Shown here piece after piece: positions 38,301-51,123 of a DNA stretch of 64,000 nt. The stretch is from Echinococcus granulosus (lineage: Eukaryota; Platyhelminthes; Cestoda; Cyclophyllidea; Taeniidae), in assembly GCF_000524195.1 (NCBI RefSeq), contig NW_020170381.1, positions 1,514,547 through 1,578,546 of the forward strand, read 5' to 3'. Each line of letters starts with the position of its first letter. Position 1 is the first letter of the stretch. The notes below the pieces were generated by a model that saw nothing but the letters and a program-made list of their open reading frames with translations, did not search any database and was not told the DNA's origin. The translations under genes and the position numbers were made by a program.

Positions 38301-39511
38301 GGCAGTGTTATTTGGGTTACCCGAATCCTAATGCAGGAAGCTGTGACGCCGACTTCAATGTTAGGTAGACTTTAAATAAACCACACCCCGAAGGCGTTTT
38401 CCAAGCTAACAAGGAGTGCTGTAGTGTTGGCTACACCCATTAGGTTCCGTTAATGTTTTCGTGATTTCTGATTTTATAGTTTTGTATGCACAGCCACGGG
38501 GATGGGGAACGGGGTGCCAAAGCCACAACGACCTGTTTGAATTATACCATTTGTTCTGACCAACCTTCTTGTGAATTATTCACCCACTCACCTGGTTGAG
38601 CGTTTCCAAAAGGTAGCTCAAGAAAACAAACCAACGCTCCTACATCATCGGGCAATTTTGGTCAAACAAATAGAACAGTCTATATTTCGGAAGACTTCAA
38701 GGACCCAATAAAAACATCTATCAAGATGCTAGGAATATTCCTTGAGCAGACTAAGCACATCAGAATGTCGAGACGAACTATTCTACCTGGGACGACCATT
38801 TACGTCCTCCCTACACAGTTGCGATTCAAATAACCATAAATTGTTCCGCTTCACATTCCCTCTTTGAAAGTTCAAATCAATCTTCACAAAAGACGTCAAA
38901 GAAACTGGCACGCAACAGGAAAGCGAAGAACCTTTTGTTTTCACCAAACCAGGAGTAGGGTTCGATCCACAGCACAGAAAGTTGACATTTCTTATTCCAA
39001 TTCCTTTTTATATTTGTTCTTCCCACGCTCCAACAGATGCGAAGCTCTATGATTAATCAAATGTTACCGTAATAACCGCACAAGCATTAGACAGTCCACA
39101 TCTTCAAATGGGTACCAGCTTGGCTATAATTACCTCAATAACTCTGTAATATTGCGTCAATCGCATAAAGTTCGTTGTACATTTGAGTGGATTAAGGCCG
39201 GTTTCGGTTAGAGAATCGACACGTTATTAGGCTTACGGGTAGAAAGTCCCTCGATGAAATGTATTACGCCGAACCTGAAATAAATGCAGCAAGAGAAGGC
39301 ATTTCGGTCATTGAACTGGAATACACAATCAAAACATTTGTAAGTATTTCATATCGATAGATAATTCGTATCAGCATACTTTATCATAAAATGAAACAAG
39401 ATAGTTGGAAAAGAAAGGAGTGTGGGGAGAAATGCGATAGCATTTGACGTCCGAGAGCGTGCATTAGGATGAGGGTAAAAACGAGACGACAACAATGCAA
39501 AAGGAAGCGGA
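35393..39511. other. 4-kb spacer between the TRF-like gene and VANGL
   Basis: The stretch separates the 5' end of the TRF-like gene and the 3' end of VANGL, both on the minus strand, so it holds the TRF promoter and the VANGL 3' UTR. It contains repeat copy B at 36134-36215. The 155-codon frame at 35974-36441 (minus) has no recognisable motif and crosses that repeat, so I do not call it. GC-rich patches at 37760-38060 show no conserved coding pattern. Confidence 0.4.
36134..36215 (+). repeat. Dispersed degenerate repeat, copy B
   Basis: This is most similar to copy C at 51033-51123: shared blocks include 'gcatggc.cgga.gcc', 'aggt.c..tggcgga.cc' and 'at..cgagag'. The same blocks are more diverged in copy A at 3992-4088. 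No protein or terminal structure is visible. Confidence 0.45.
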
Positions 39512-42500
39512 TCAGAGAGTGAAGGTTTCCTCCACCATCCGCAGCGTCTGTTTGACCCTTTTAAGGCTAAGCAGAGGCTCCAAATGGATATGGCAGAAAA
39601 GCGTAACACCGGCGCGGGAGAGGTGGAAGCGGGTTCCAGGCTTGAGAAACATGGCGGGAGGACGAGAGGCGCCCTCAGCGTCAATGAGGTGGAGGCGCCA
39701 GGACTGTGCCAGTTGAACGTGGGCTAGCGACGACGGCCTGTAGCATCCGACCACGGCTTCAGGTGCCGCTCCGAGACCAGTAGGTCGCCGCGGCGCCAAA
39801 AATGCTGCGAAGACGCTGGAACTGGGCTCCTCGCTGCGGAAGACGGAGAGAAAGGCCTCGGCAGACGCCGAATGGGCAAGACAGACAGAGAGTCGCGAGA
39901 GAATGGTGTCCGGTGGGTGCAGATGCTGCAAGCGCGTCAGTCGTAGGTACTTTTGTAAGGGGACTATGATTTTCGGAAAGAGAACCTGGGCTGCTTGACG
40001 AGGTGGCATTGTCCCTACAAGCAAGCAAAATGTCGGCGTTCGCTTATTTTGAAAAAATGCAAACCAAAGGTGACGCGATTATGATGAAATATTCGTTTGC
40101 TGACGTTGTTTATTAATCAGTGCTGTAAAAAGTTATTTGATAGTCATAGATTCTTAATTCTGCCATTGTTTCATTACAAAAAGTAGGCTATATTGGCAGC
40201 CTATCAACGCTCCATTTGAACAACCACGCACTATGAGTCTTCTTTGAGAGATCATTTGGCAATAATTCGGGTGTAAGTGAATTTGCTATTTCTTATCGAA
40301 TTGAGGTCCGCTGACGCCGATGAAAAAGGGTGTTCGGCACCGTACGGGTGATGATGTGCACACAAGTGGGCACGTCCGAATCCAAAGCTTGATGTGCTAA
40401 GTTTGGGATGTTAAATTGTGCAAGCTTCGTTTCTTTTGGAAGATAGTTCAATCGCCACTTTAATGACATGAAACTATTCACAAAGGTCCCCTACAGAGGA
40501 ATTATTTTCTTGATTTTCGTGAATACCGCCTGAGGGGTACGTTTGTGCAGCTTTATTTTCAAACACAGTCATAAAATGAGGTAAATATTTGCGCAATAAA
40601 TTACACAATCAGAATCGGCCGATAATAAAGGCCATGCGATCACTTTTAGTAGTATTTTGGCCTGAGTTTGAAGTAATGATAATGGACAATTTTGTAGCTA
40701 TAAATGACTGACAACAAATTAACGGATTTACAAAGACGAAGGACTTCAAGCATTAGAGGGTCACTGATTGGGGTTGATGTGGTCCCCTTTCTATTGGCAG
40801 AGTCTTTCTTCAAGCTAATCGGTGATTCACAATGGAAATTCCACTGCACGAATACATTGCGTGGCTATGTGTGTGCGTACGATTCGATTCTTCCGGCTTC
40901 ATAGGTTTGGGCAACTACACTGTCAGCGGACTTTGACAGTTTGAATATTGCGCAGGCGTTATAAAAAAAGGTGTTGAAGAGGAGAACCCTGTAGAAAATA
41001 CACACAAGCTATCAATCCATAGCAGAAGAGTACTCATGTTAACACTACGCCAAAATCCTTTCAGTTTCCCACACGAATCGACCATTCCACCAGTTGGATG
41101 GTGCTCGGCTCATAGCACTTATGATGCTACCCTCGAGTGACTAATGCCCTTCACCCGAGCTGCTGGCGCTGTGCTGGCCGAAGGCTGCAGAACCCGTGGT
41201 GCGCGCGTGTGAGTCCGCAATGACTCACGCCTCACCAGTGCACAGGGCGCCAGACGCTAAACTAACTGCTTGGCTAGTGGGTGTTGGTTACATCCACGCG
41301 CACCGAAATGCCTGAAAACCCCGAGTCTAAGGCACATGCCAGTCCGCCAGGTGGCATGTTCGAGGTTTGTACACTTTCCCAAAGAGCGTCATCCAAGAGT
41401 CTGGTGAACCATGGCGTAGATGTAGGCAGCTGATGTTGTACACAAAGTAATGTCATTCAACACGGTTCTTTTATCATCCCTTTGTCCATTTTGGTTTAAA
41501 ATAACATTTATGACTGTGTTTTGTGGTGAAAGCGTAAAACACCTTTAAAATTCACTCCAGGACTAAATAGTACTATGCTTGCAGAACGAACCGTCCCTTT
41601 TCAACAAAGAGCCAGATTAACTGTAAGCACGGCCATTTGGATCCGATGAATAACCACAATGGACACCTACGTATATCTAGAGGTGTTTGTGTGACCGACT
41701 TTGCGTAAAGGGTAAAAAAAGCCCAGGTTTAGGCAAAGGGCACACAGACCGTTGCAGCCGGGCACTCGAATCTCGTCAGGCGAGACAGCCTCAACGCCGG
41801 TGAAGGCCTTCTCAGTAACAATCAGCAGTCGCATACGTCGTTTGCGCACAACTCGCTCGAACTCCGCCTCACTGTGGTAGCGGTCCGCGCAGAGTGCGCT
41901 TACATTCCGTCCACTCTCGCTGGAGTCGATACACCCGCCACCCTTCAAGGTTGTGAGCGATTCGACGGCGGTCAAGCAGGCCTCTGGACCGTCTAGAGAG
42001 TAAAACTTAAAGGAGCTGCCGCCACCGGCGCTGCTGCAACGCTTCATCTGGTATTCTTGCTCCTCCTGTGTAAGACAGGAGAAGGAAGCCAGTTTCTGAC
42101 GCAGACGCAGCGAGGCTCGACGCGAGTAGGCCTTTGAGCTCCTGTTTGTCGGCGAATCCGGTGAGATCCGAATGTACCGATAAGGCGCACTGGCGACTTG
42201 AGCATCATATAGCTGGAATCAAGTAACGGGAACAATCAACTCACTGCGTTGTGCGAAAAAATGCAAATGTTCCAAGAGGAGTGCTGTTACTGTGTTTATG
42301 ATTTGCCAGTAGCTAGTGAATTTCATGATTGGTTGGCATTGTAACACACACGCTAATAAGCCGAGTTTTTTCTGATGTTACCTATTTGACTTCCTCAACA
42401 GCGATCACAGCGCTCGTACTGATAGTCTCCCAGTCCTTCTTTATGTCAACAGAGCTACTTCTGCATTGGCATTTTTAACGTACTTGGAGGAAACTCCGGT

Positions 42501-45500
42501 ACCATGCTATCATACATCTAGTGGGTTCTTTGGGTATTCCCTGTACAATGTACAGGTGGCTATAAGTGGATTGGCATAGAGCTAGGCAGTGATGAATAAT
42601 TTATACAATGTGTCGTAGGATGGCAGACTTTTACGAAGAGGAAATCCAAGTCTCAAAACTGCACGCAGTCCGCCGATCAAATTGAGAAACCACGATCTCA
42701 CTCTTCATTGGCATAAAAAAGGTGTGGACTCCGAATATATAAAAGAAGTATAATTTCATGTTAGGTTTTAAAGTAAAGCAAACATTGAAAATGATAGGCT
42801 TAAATACTCATTGTCAAGGTACCAAAAGTACGGAAATAAAGAATAAAAGTGAGAATGTCCTACACATTCACTCCGCATCTTATAAATGCACCGCTCCTTA
42901 ACCATCAGCTGCTTGATGCTGGGCTACTTCATTGCATGAAAGGGGCGTAGTGGAATTTGCTGTATTTTTCACCTTCGCCTACAAGGACAAACACTTGACG
43001 CACAGCCAGACCATTCCACTTTCTTCAATCGACCGTACACATGAATTTCCAGTGACCCAACTGCGATAAGTGCGTAATAATTTCAAACGACGAATCCTTC
43101 ACAGTAGATATATTTTGACCTACAATGATTTCGTGTTAAGTTCAGGCAGCATGACTAGTTGAGAGACCCTTGCGTAAAAGGTGTGAAGTGCCGATTGCGT
43201 TGACGAGTGTTGGTTACGTATTTGTATACAAATAGGAATCCACACAGGCAGCCTCACTTGCCTCGGACGGCGTCTTGCCACATTTTATAGCCTCTTCTTC
43301 AACCGCTTAGTGACCGAATACGAGTTAGTAAGGGCGGATAGACTGGCAGAAAAAAGTTGTTACTTTTGTTCACGCGCATGATCAAGCCCCGGATTGTAAG
43401 TACCAAACACTTCGCCTCAGCTGCTTAAAGCATTGAGAGAACGCAGATTACTTCCATTAGCAGCAGCCTGATCTTAATTTCGCGTGAGCGATTAATGTAG
43501 GACCAGGCACAGGTTGATTGCTCTTTGGGGAAAATAAGTGTTCATGAAGTCTCCCACTGGTGCGTCTCGGAATAACAGATGCCTTACGAAGTATCCAGAG
43601 AACTGGTAATGGATAATGAATAGTTGAGGGATCGCAAAGAGCAAGCAGATTACTCTAGTCACTTAATAAGCCGTGCATCCCGTTCTCCGCGCAAAATTGA
43701 CTGTCGATATGCAAAATTGCGGATACATAGCTGACAAACTGACGGGATGATTTTGCCTTAAAGTTTACTTCTAAACAAGAAACACCCATCAAAAGGCCTG
43801 TTTACAAACACTCAAATATAAGGTTATCAAATAACTTTACGCTGTTTTTCATTTTTACAACGCCTAATCATTTTCTAACGAGCCACGAGCTTGTGACTCC
43901 CACTTTTACAATGTTTTTTTCTGCAAAAGTAATAAACATACCTAGCTATCCGTGCTCCGGCTCCACTTTTATTTTCAATTGACAAGGTGATAATAATTTG
44001 TGAAAATGCTAGGGAAACGCGAAAAAAGGAATGAGACAGCATCTTCCATCTCATTTTAAAGCGTAAATCTTGTCGAAGACAAGCTCTGCGGTGAGGTCTT
44101 GCGTCGTCTTGCAAGGATAAAAAATCCCTCCAACTCGTCTCGGCTGTTTCTGAAGAAGTTCTTGCACACCTTCAAGTTAGGCCCTATTGAGTAGATGTCG
44201 GTTGTAATTTTTTGACCTTTAGTAAGAAATTCCTGCTAAAAAGTCCGTTTTCGGTCAACCACACACCAAAGCAGTCATTTGGGATGAAGTGATGTGTGCT
44301 TTAGAATTGTAGACTGGGTTAGAGAGTGAATAGTTTGGGAATAACCAATGACGTGTTTGTAATGCAAAATCCGCCTCTCATCACTAGTCAATCATCAAAC
44401 AAGCAAAAAACGGCGCGTTTTCATAACGTTACTCGTTGACGCATGTGGTACCCATTCGCGCATCCTCCGCCACCTTCCTATTTGATGAAGCTGTAACCGA
44501 AGTGTTCCATCACCCACGCCCCCCGGGAAAACGGTATCTCTCTGAACGTGATGCATCTTAGGACAACTCATCACTACCATCAAATTTTAAGCAATTTTTA
44601 AGTGCTTTTTTTTATGCTAATACATATTCTTCAAATGCCAGGGAAAGGCTGCGAGGAGTTTTTTTCCAACTTCTGAACCGAGTCGACACTTCATTTGTAA
44701 AGTAGGCAATCTCGAATCATACCAAGTTTAATCGAAATCTAATGTTTTAGGTTCACACTACGAAGGCTAGTAGGAGATGCAAGAAAGAGTGCCACATCAG
44801 TAGACTGACGCACATCTGTGCTTTGTAATGCACATAAACGGAAGCATTTGACACCTCCCCGCAAGTTGCAGCAAATAGTTGCAGTGAACTATACCGAGAA
44901 ACGCACAGACTTTTCAGTCAAATAATGTGTTTTCCTTACTTGGTTTCGCTTTTTGGAAATCCTACATCAAAAAATCATAGAGCGCATGATGTGGCACACA
45001 GGCAGATGGAATGACCAATAGTGCAATAAACCCAATGAATCGAGGTTAATTGCATTTGTCCGCGGAGGGAGCTAACTCTCCCCAGCACCACAAATCTTAG
45101 CCCTCTTGCATCACTTGAAAGGAGTTAACTATTTATGGGAATTTAACTCTTAATGCTTAGAACATGTGCATAGCAAACCCGCCTTTTAATAGAGAGCACA
45201 TTCAGGGCTGAATTTGTGATTCGTCGCATTGTCGTATACCGTCTCCAAAATATTAACTACTAAAAATGGAGAAAACGTTAGTTGGTAATACTAGCGGAAG
45301 TGAAAATCTACTCCATCAAAACACATCAGATGAACGTACATTCCAGAAACAAGTTTAACGTTAATAAAAGTACTGCAAAAGGTAAAAGTTATTTACGAAT
45401 TGTGGAAAAAAATGCTGAAGGAGTAGGAATGAGTCTAGAACCGCAGACCTCTTAGGCCTCGAAATTTTAATGTTGCAGCCAAAGAAGAGAATCAATTACG

Positions 45501-48500
45501 TCCACACAAGCAGCATCAAATTTCGGCACTACTTCCATGGTAAGTGTACTTATATTATTCACCTAACATACAAAACGTAATAATAGTTCATTCAAAGTGG
45601 CTTCAAATACCTAGTTATGGTCAGCCAACCAATGTGGCTTAGAAAATGAACAAAACTGAGATGTCAAATTAGTAATGGCGTCAACATCAAGGTTTTCAAG
45701 CACAGAAAGAAAGAGTATTTCGATGATTTGACGCCTCTATGTTGATTTTTGTCAAAATTAGTTTTTCAAAAGGGTACCATGTTACTAAACTTGGTCTCAG
45801 CTAGCACTCATTGTCAAAGTGATCTGTTGAAGAAAGTACGCACCAAAAGGGGATCAAGGCGCCTAGAGGGAGGGGATATGGCCTTTGAATCCAGGATTCG
45901 TCAGTCTCGAGTTTTTTTCTTCACTAGCCCAGCGACATTTGCCGCGACGGGGCTTGATGTGTGTGTGTGTGTGTGTGTGCGTACTAGGGAGCGGGGGAAG
46001 CGGACAGGCGGACGCACGCACAGATGCACATCTGTGCCTGTGTGTTGGGGGGGGGAGGGGGGTTGCGCACATGCGGTGCATCCACCGAATGAGTCACTCA
46101 AGCCAACTGGGTGGGGATTGTTCGAAGAGGGCAATCTAGCCTCCCCTTCACATTTTGCGCAATAATGAAAATAGAAGGCGAATCTGATGGGGATGGCCGG
46201 AATAGGGTGCAGAAAGATCAAATTCCCACTAATCATACAGAAATATTCAGGTCTAGTGTCTGTCTTGAAAGGCAGAGTGGTGGGTTATCCTGATGCCCTT
46301 TTGTTAATTCCATGCTCTCCCAACAACTACATATTTTAAAATAAGAACCAGCGAACAATTGCCTCCAGCATAATTAAATTGAGGATAAAATTTTGAAAAT
46401 GCTTCGCCTCAGGATTTGAACGCCTCACACTTAGCCTGGCGGGCTTAATGAACTGAGTTTTTAACAATTTCAGGCTTCGAGTAACCATGATCAAAAACGC
46501 ATCTGAAATTTTTGGGAACCCTCATAGCAAGTTGTGCACTTCTGGAGACGATACATTCCATAACTTAAGGAACTGTAGCACTACAACTATCACTCTATGC
46601 ACGGAAATGTTAATGAAAACTTTCACTTATTACTATCATTGGAGAAGGCGACTAATTTAGTTTCTGCCCTTTGAATAGATAGGACGTACAAATAATGAAC
46701 TTCGAAATACAGTTGGTCAGAAATACGTATTGACGCAAGTTTTTGGTGACTAGTAGTAAAAACGTATGCGAAAGGCATCCCACTTAGGTAAACAGCAGTC
46801 CCGAAACACCACGGCGATTCCGCTGAGTAAACAGACCGGTTTTAACTGTCCCAATAATTATCGTTAATTCCCTTCTAAGAACCCTCATATGAATTGAATC
46901 ATTCGACGGTTTCGTTAGTCAGACTCTTGCTTTTCTCCAATAGGCAGCAGAATTAAAGCAGACGAAATCCATTCAAGGGGATTGTAAGGATTAATAAAGC
47001 AATTACCAAACATCTCTAAAACGTGTAATTAGCTTCGGTTTTGAATGTCACATGCAAATCTCAGATTCCTCAGCAAATCAACAAATCGTAGACAACCAAT
47101 AATAAGGAAGAACACTATGCAATTCAGGCAATTTCTGCCACCGCTAGATGCTAGATTACTTTGGCGTCGTCACTCCTTGTTACCAGTAAATCATCAAGTA
47201 AATCACCCTCATGTGAAAGATTCGCAAGGCTGTGGAGGTAAATCGAAGGAAGTAGGGAACTTACTGGGAAGTCTACATTATACTTCTGAATGATCTGCAT
47301 CGCGACCACCTCAAGACTGGCTCCCGTCAACCGGTAGGTTTTGCTCGCCCCGTCCGGTGAGCGCACAACCTGCACAACGTAGTGTCTGCCCCCACCCTTG
47401 ATACAATTCCACGTGCGCAACACTACACCGACCAGATGCAGCAGAAGAAGAGTGTCCGTGAAGGTAAGCACGAAACTAACGAGGCTGGCGTAGGATGGGT
47501 TGGCGGGATCGATCTGGCCCGAGGTTTCGGCCGGAGGCGCCACAGCCGCCGGCAGTCCAAACTGCGCATGGAGATCTTGTGACACCGCAGAGAAGTGCTC
47601 CGCCCTCGGCCGCAGCAGCCATTTCATCCAGCGTGCTGCGAACGCTACCCAAAATGCACAGGTCGCGCCAACTCCAAGAAAATTTACTGACAAAGTAAGT
47701 CCAATTAGCCGCTCGGTGGAGGGAAAGGGGTGTAGGGTAGCGGGATCAAATGGAGAGAAGTCCAGATTGATGCATTCGATGGCGCGGAACTTGCGGTTGA
47801 GAAGTGCGGAGGCAGAAAGTGGACAAATGCGTAGTCTACGACAGACGCATACAATCGGCTGCACGTAGAGCTTCCAAGTGGTTAAGCACAACAGTAGTAT
47901 TTTTACGGCAATGGAGAGTAAGTCTGCTTCACAGCGAACATTACATGAATGAATTATGTGTAATCTTGGCGGGAAAGCAAAGTTTTGGGCATCTATTCCG
48001 CCCAGGGAGGGGATCAAGGGGATCAAGAGCATGAAAATGGGTGAGAGAAGGCACCCTACTGCCAAGAGGCAAATGCATGAAAGACCTACAAGTCCACAAT
48101 AATTCGGGCTGATGAGACGCATCCGAATCTGCTCACTGTCTGACCACCGCTCCTCCTCCCGAGAGGCCACTAAATTTGCACCAAACATTCCTGTTATGGG
48201 TTTTCGCCGCCGCAGCTTCGGTGAGGAGTTTGGCTCGCGGTACCAGTGCTTTTTCATAGTAGGTAGAGAATTCGCGTGGCCGTGATTAAAGCCGTGGGTC
48301 CAGGAGCTCCGATAGGAGTAATCACAATTGCATGAGGGTGAGTGAGTGCTAGCACTGCGCTGATGTTCTTCACTTCGACGTCGACTCCATCGATGTCTCC
48401 CATGCCTCCTCCCACCCCCAACGGCACCGGTCACTTCACCTTCAGACAGACAGTGAGCAGAGTTTTTGTGCGATCGCTTCCGATGGCGATCGAGCAAGTA

Positions 48501-49042
48501 TCGCTCACCCCCACCATCCGATGAGCGACGCCTTCGACAGTGGTAATTTTTTTCGCTACAACCTATGGTAAGTGACCTCTGGGAGACTGCACACACAGTA
48601 GTCCCGTCATCAACATCCGTTGTAGTTGCCTTCATTCCGTTCTCGCAAATAGATCCTCCATTCTCCCGCGCGTTTTGCTGTGCTTGGTAGCTATCTGCAC
48701 AACTAAGGGTTGTGCTGCTGCTTTCGTTTTCAAATCGGCCTCCCCTTGCCTCGTGGTGGAGGAGAAAGGCGCCACTTGGGTCCTGACGCCAATAGCTTGT
48801 AATGGCTTTGCCCGGAACGCGGTGAATTACCGTGACCTGGGGAACGTGAGTTTTAAATGATGTGCTACCTCAGAGCCTGGATAGGTAATGTCATCACATT
48901 GCTCCGAGAGCGGGGTGTGTGTGTCTGAAGGAAAGGCACCAACAGGATGTTGCAACGATCCTTCTCCAGAATTGAATGTACTGGTCTGAACCTGAGCATC
49001 GGATATTTGAGGTGTGAGTTCAAAGTATGTCGGAGGAAGCAT
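39512..49042 (-). CDS. VANGL: VANGL/Van Gogh planar cell polarity protein
   Basis: Vang is a four-pass plasma-membrane core component of planar cell polarity (non-canonical Wnt) signalling, working with Prickle, Frizzled and Dishevelled. Exons: 48869..49042, 47265..48836, 41750..42212 and 39512..40014, giving 903 residues (human about 521). The extra length is a Ser/Thr/His/Arg-rich N-terminus. Hydrophobic spans lie near 304-336, 364-385, 435-458 and 508-531. After them come HYVVQVVRSPDGASKTYRLT and the NVDFP motif (Vang: VVRSTDGASRFY, HDFPV). Then follow SFKFYSL, HSEAEFERVVRKRRMRLL, EKAFTGVEAV and PPRQAAQ....LQKYLRLTR, matching Vang's C-terminal cytoplasmic domain. The C-terminus is EETFTL. 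The first intron is 32 bases and the second 5.05 kb. The donor of exon 3 (AACG|GTCTGT) is the least certain boundary. Family identity is strong. Confidence 0.9.
40015..41749 (-). other. VANGL intron 3 (1.7 kb) with a GC-rich hairpin
   Basis: This intron separates the last two VANGL exons. It is AT-rich apart from a GC-rich island at 41100-41260 that can fold on itself (separate entry). No other gene was recognised in either orientation. Confidence 0.5.
41163..41253. other. GC-rich imperfect inverted repeat, possible structured RNA
   Basis: Arms 'ctggcgctgtgc' (41163) and 'gcacagggcgccag' (41240) are complementary apart from one extra base. Inside them 'tggtg' can pair with 'cacca', and 'gtgagtc' (41209) pairs with 'gactcac' (41222) across a 6-base loop. 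A side stem gcc-gaa-ggc interrupts the 5' arm. The layout resembles a branched hairpin. I cannot assign it to any RNA family. Confidence 0.4.
42213..47264 (-). other. VANGL intron 2 (5 kb), AT-rich with simple repeats
   Basis: The intron lies between the membrane-spanning exon and the first exon of the cytoplasmic tail. It holds a (GT)n run at 45959-45979 and a G-rich tract at 46047-46062. I found no exon-like open frame, gene on the other strand or complete transposon. Confidence 0.5.
45959..46062. repeat. (GT)n microsatellite and G-run cluster
   Basis: A run of about ten GT units at 45959-45979 is followed 68 bases later by nine G, one A and six G (46047-46062). An inverted repeat acagatg-ca-catctgt lies between them. 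Overlapping open frames rich in VCVCVC are artefacts of the repeat. Confidence 0.85.
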
Positions 49043-51032
49043 CGCTCTAACTTTACTCGAACTTTAAAGCTTGGATTGACGTCAATCTAAAATAAAAGAC
49101 GGTATTTAAAATCATTTCTTACAAATGTGAGTCGTGATATTTATTCACCCCACGGTGCGGAGATGAAATATAGTTATCGAAATAACTGCGCTCATTCATT
49201 TCATAAAAATTCCAAAAGCAAAGTGGCTTACTTAGCCAATAGGTAAAAATAAGAATAAACACGGCCAAAACAATAAACGAAAAATGGACAACGGCATACC
49301 GTAATTCAACAAGAAATTTTATGCTTTACTGTGAAAAATACGGCACTCATCAAGTATGCACGGTAGGGAAAAATCATGAAAGTATTTGCACCAGTGGTAA
49401 AGTGCTGTTATGTTCAATAAAACAATTTGTCATTAGCCCAATTTCTGCATAGTAAAATAAGCGTAAAATACAAATTACATTGATTTAGAGCGTGAAATGG
49501 AAACCCCCATATGTACTCCATCAATGGCCTTAATTTCCTCATTTTATGTAACCAGTAGTAAAAAAAGCTAAAGTGCCATCGGACTGGTTACGCCGAGATT
49601 GAGGTCAAAGGCTTTGAAAGTATCGTTTCCACACAGTGAATGGAATTGAATGGAGCAACTAGGTTCAAACTCATTTGAAGCAGCCCATACTTGTACGATA
49701 CAAACATATACTTTACTCTAAATGCAGTGACTTGGAAATAGGCAATCAACAAAACATCTTGCCCGAATTTATCATGAATTTCATAAGTATGGCCTTGAAA
49801 AAGATCCTTAATTTAATTAACATCGTATGCAGCAGAAAAAGGCAATTAGTTCAAATGAAACGAATTAGTGAAGATACTGCTCAAAGTCTCGTTGCCGATT
49901 CTGCAAAATAAATACCTAGGTACGCATTAAAAAAGTATCCACCGCAAAACGTTCCTGAACTCTGATCATTAAATAGTAACATTTAATGCAAGCCTCACTG
50001 TAAAAAACATTTCCTTGCTGAAAAATCACGAGTCAGTGGAAGTAAAGAGGTGTTATTTCACATATTTTGAAGTTTCTTGCATAACCTTATGAGTTTATTG
50101 CTAAAGGCAATAGGTAAATCCTACTTGTTTTGTGGGTTTCCCTGAAGCCCAATAACAAAGACGGAGCAGTCCTAATTTTCAATATGAAGGACGCACCAAA
50201 CTTCGTTAACTAAATTATGTAAAAAATGTGGTTTCCCCTCACAAACAAGCTATTTAATTCTACGAGATTTACGTCTAGCTACTTTTGTTATGTGATTTCG
50301 CCCTTGTCTGCTGATGCAAAACATGATATTTTAAAGACTAGCTACGAAATCAAACTTAAAAGCACTACATAAGACATAAAACTACCACAAGTATAGATAA
50401 ACTTGCACCACTGATATCAGAACACGTAAACACACCGAATGCCACATCCGAGACAGAGAAACGCAACTCCAAACAGGACGCCAAGGCCACGAGCGCTTTG
50501 AGGGGGATTTAAGCGCGCGAAATATACGCTTTTCTTTCTGCAAACTACCATTCTTTAAAAACAATTTTCGTGTCCATAGAAATTTTAGTGTTCCCAAATA
50601 AATTCTAACAGTTATTGGCTCGCATTTATATCAGTCAGGATATGGCCAATTCATTTAAAACATGTTACAATAAATCCCCATTTGTAACACGGTTGCTCAG
50701 GTAACATAAAGAGTTTGATGAATTCACTAAACACATCTTTCCTACTTAAAACTAAGGACTATTATGAAGGGCAGAGAATTGCTTCCAACTTGCCGTATAT
50801 CTTGCCTAAAAATATTTTGCAACTGCTGCCAATTCCTACCGAGTCCCCATAATAACCGGGAAGCTTTAATGCTTTGCTATAACTTTTTTTTATCATTAAG
50901 CTTGCATTCCGAAATGCCTTCTATTGAAGCACAAAACATGGCTATAATTTAGCTCCCTGCTACTTCCTTAAATACGAAAGAAATAATGCCTGTGAAGAAC
51001 ATATTGTCGATCTACAGAAAGATTCTCGGACT

Positions 51033-51123
51033 ACTAGCATGGCTCGGAAGCCAGTCCGCCCAACAAAGGTACAATGGCGGAGCCCTAAGCGGCCTGTTAC
51101 CCATATCGAGAGTCGAGCAATCA
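51033..51123 (+). repeat. Dispersed degenerate repeat, copy C
   Basis: This copy matches both other copies (3992-4088 and 36134-36215) in ordered blocks. The 13-mer ctactagcatggc that opens it (51031-51043) recurs exactly at 51219-51231, so a direct repeat encloses about 175 bases. That may mark the element's ends or a second truncated copy. No open reading frame of note is inside. Confidence 0.5.

Noticed and set aside
39349..39684. 111-codon minus-strand frame overlapping VANGL exon 4
   Set aside because: The overlapping frame 39512-40014 carries the conserved Vang tail (PPRQAAQ, LQKYLRLTR), so this one is a shadow.
45749..46236. Open frames with VCVCVC or THTHTH
   Set aside because: They are caused by the (GT)n repeat inside a VANGL intron.
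46378..46450. Possible tRNA gene (a 'tttgaacgcc' stretch looked like a T-loop)
   Set aside because: I could not pair the acceptor and anticodon stems.
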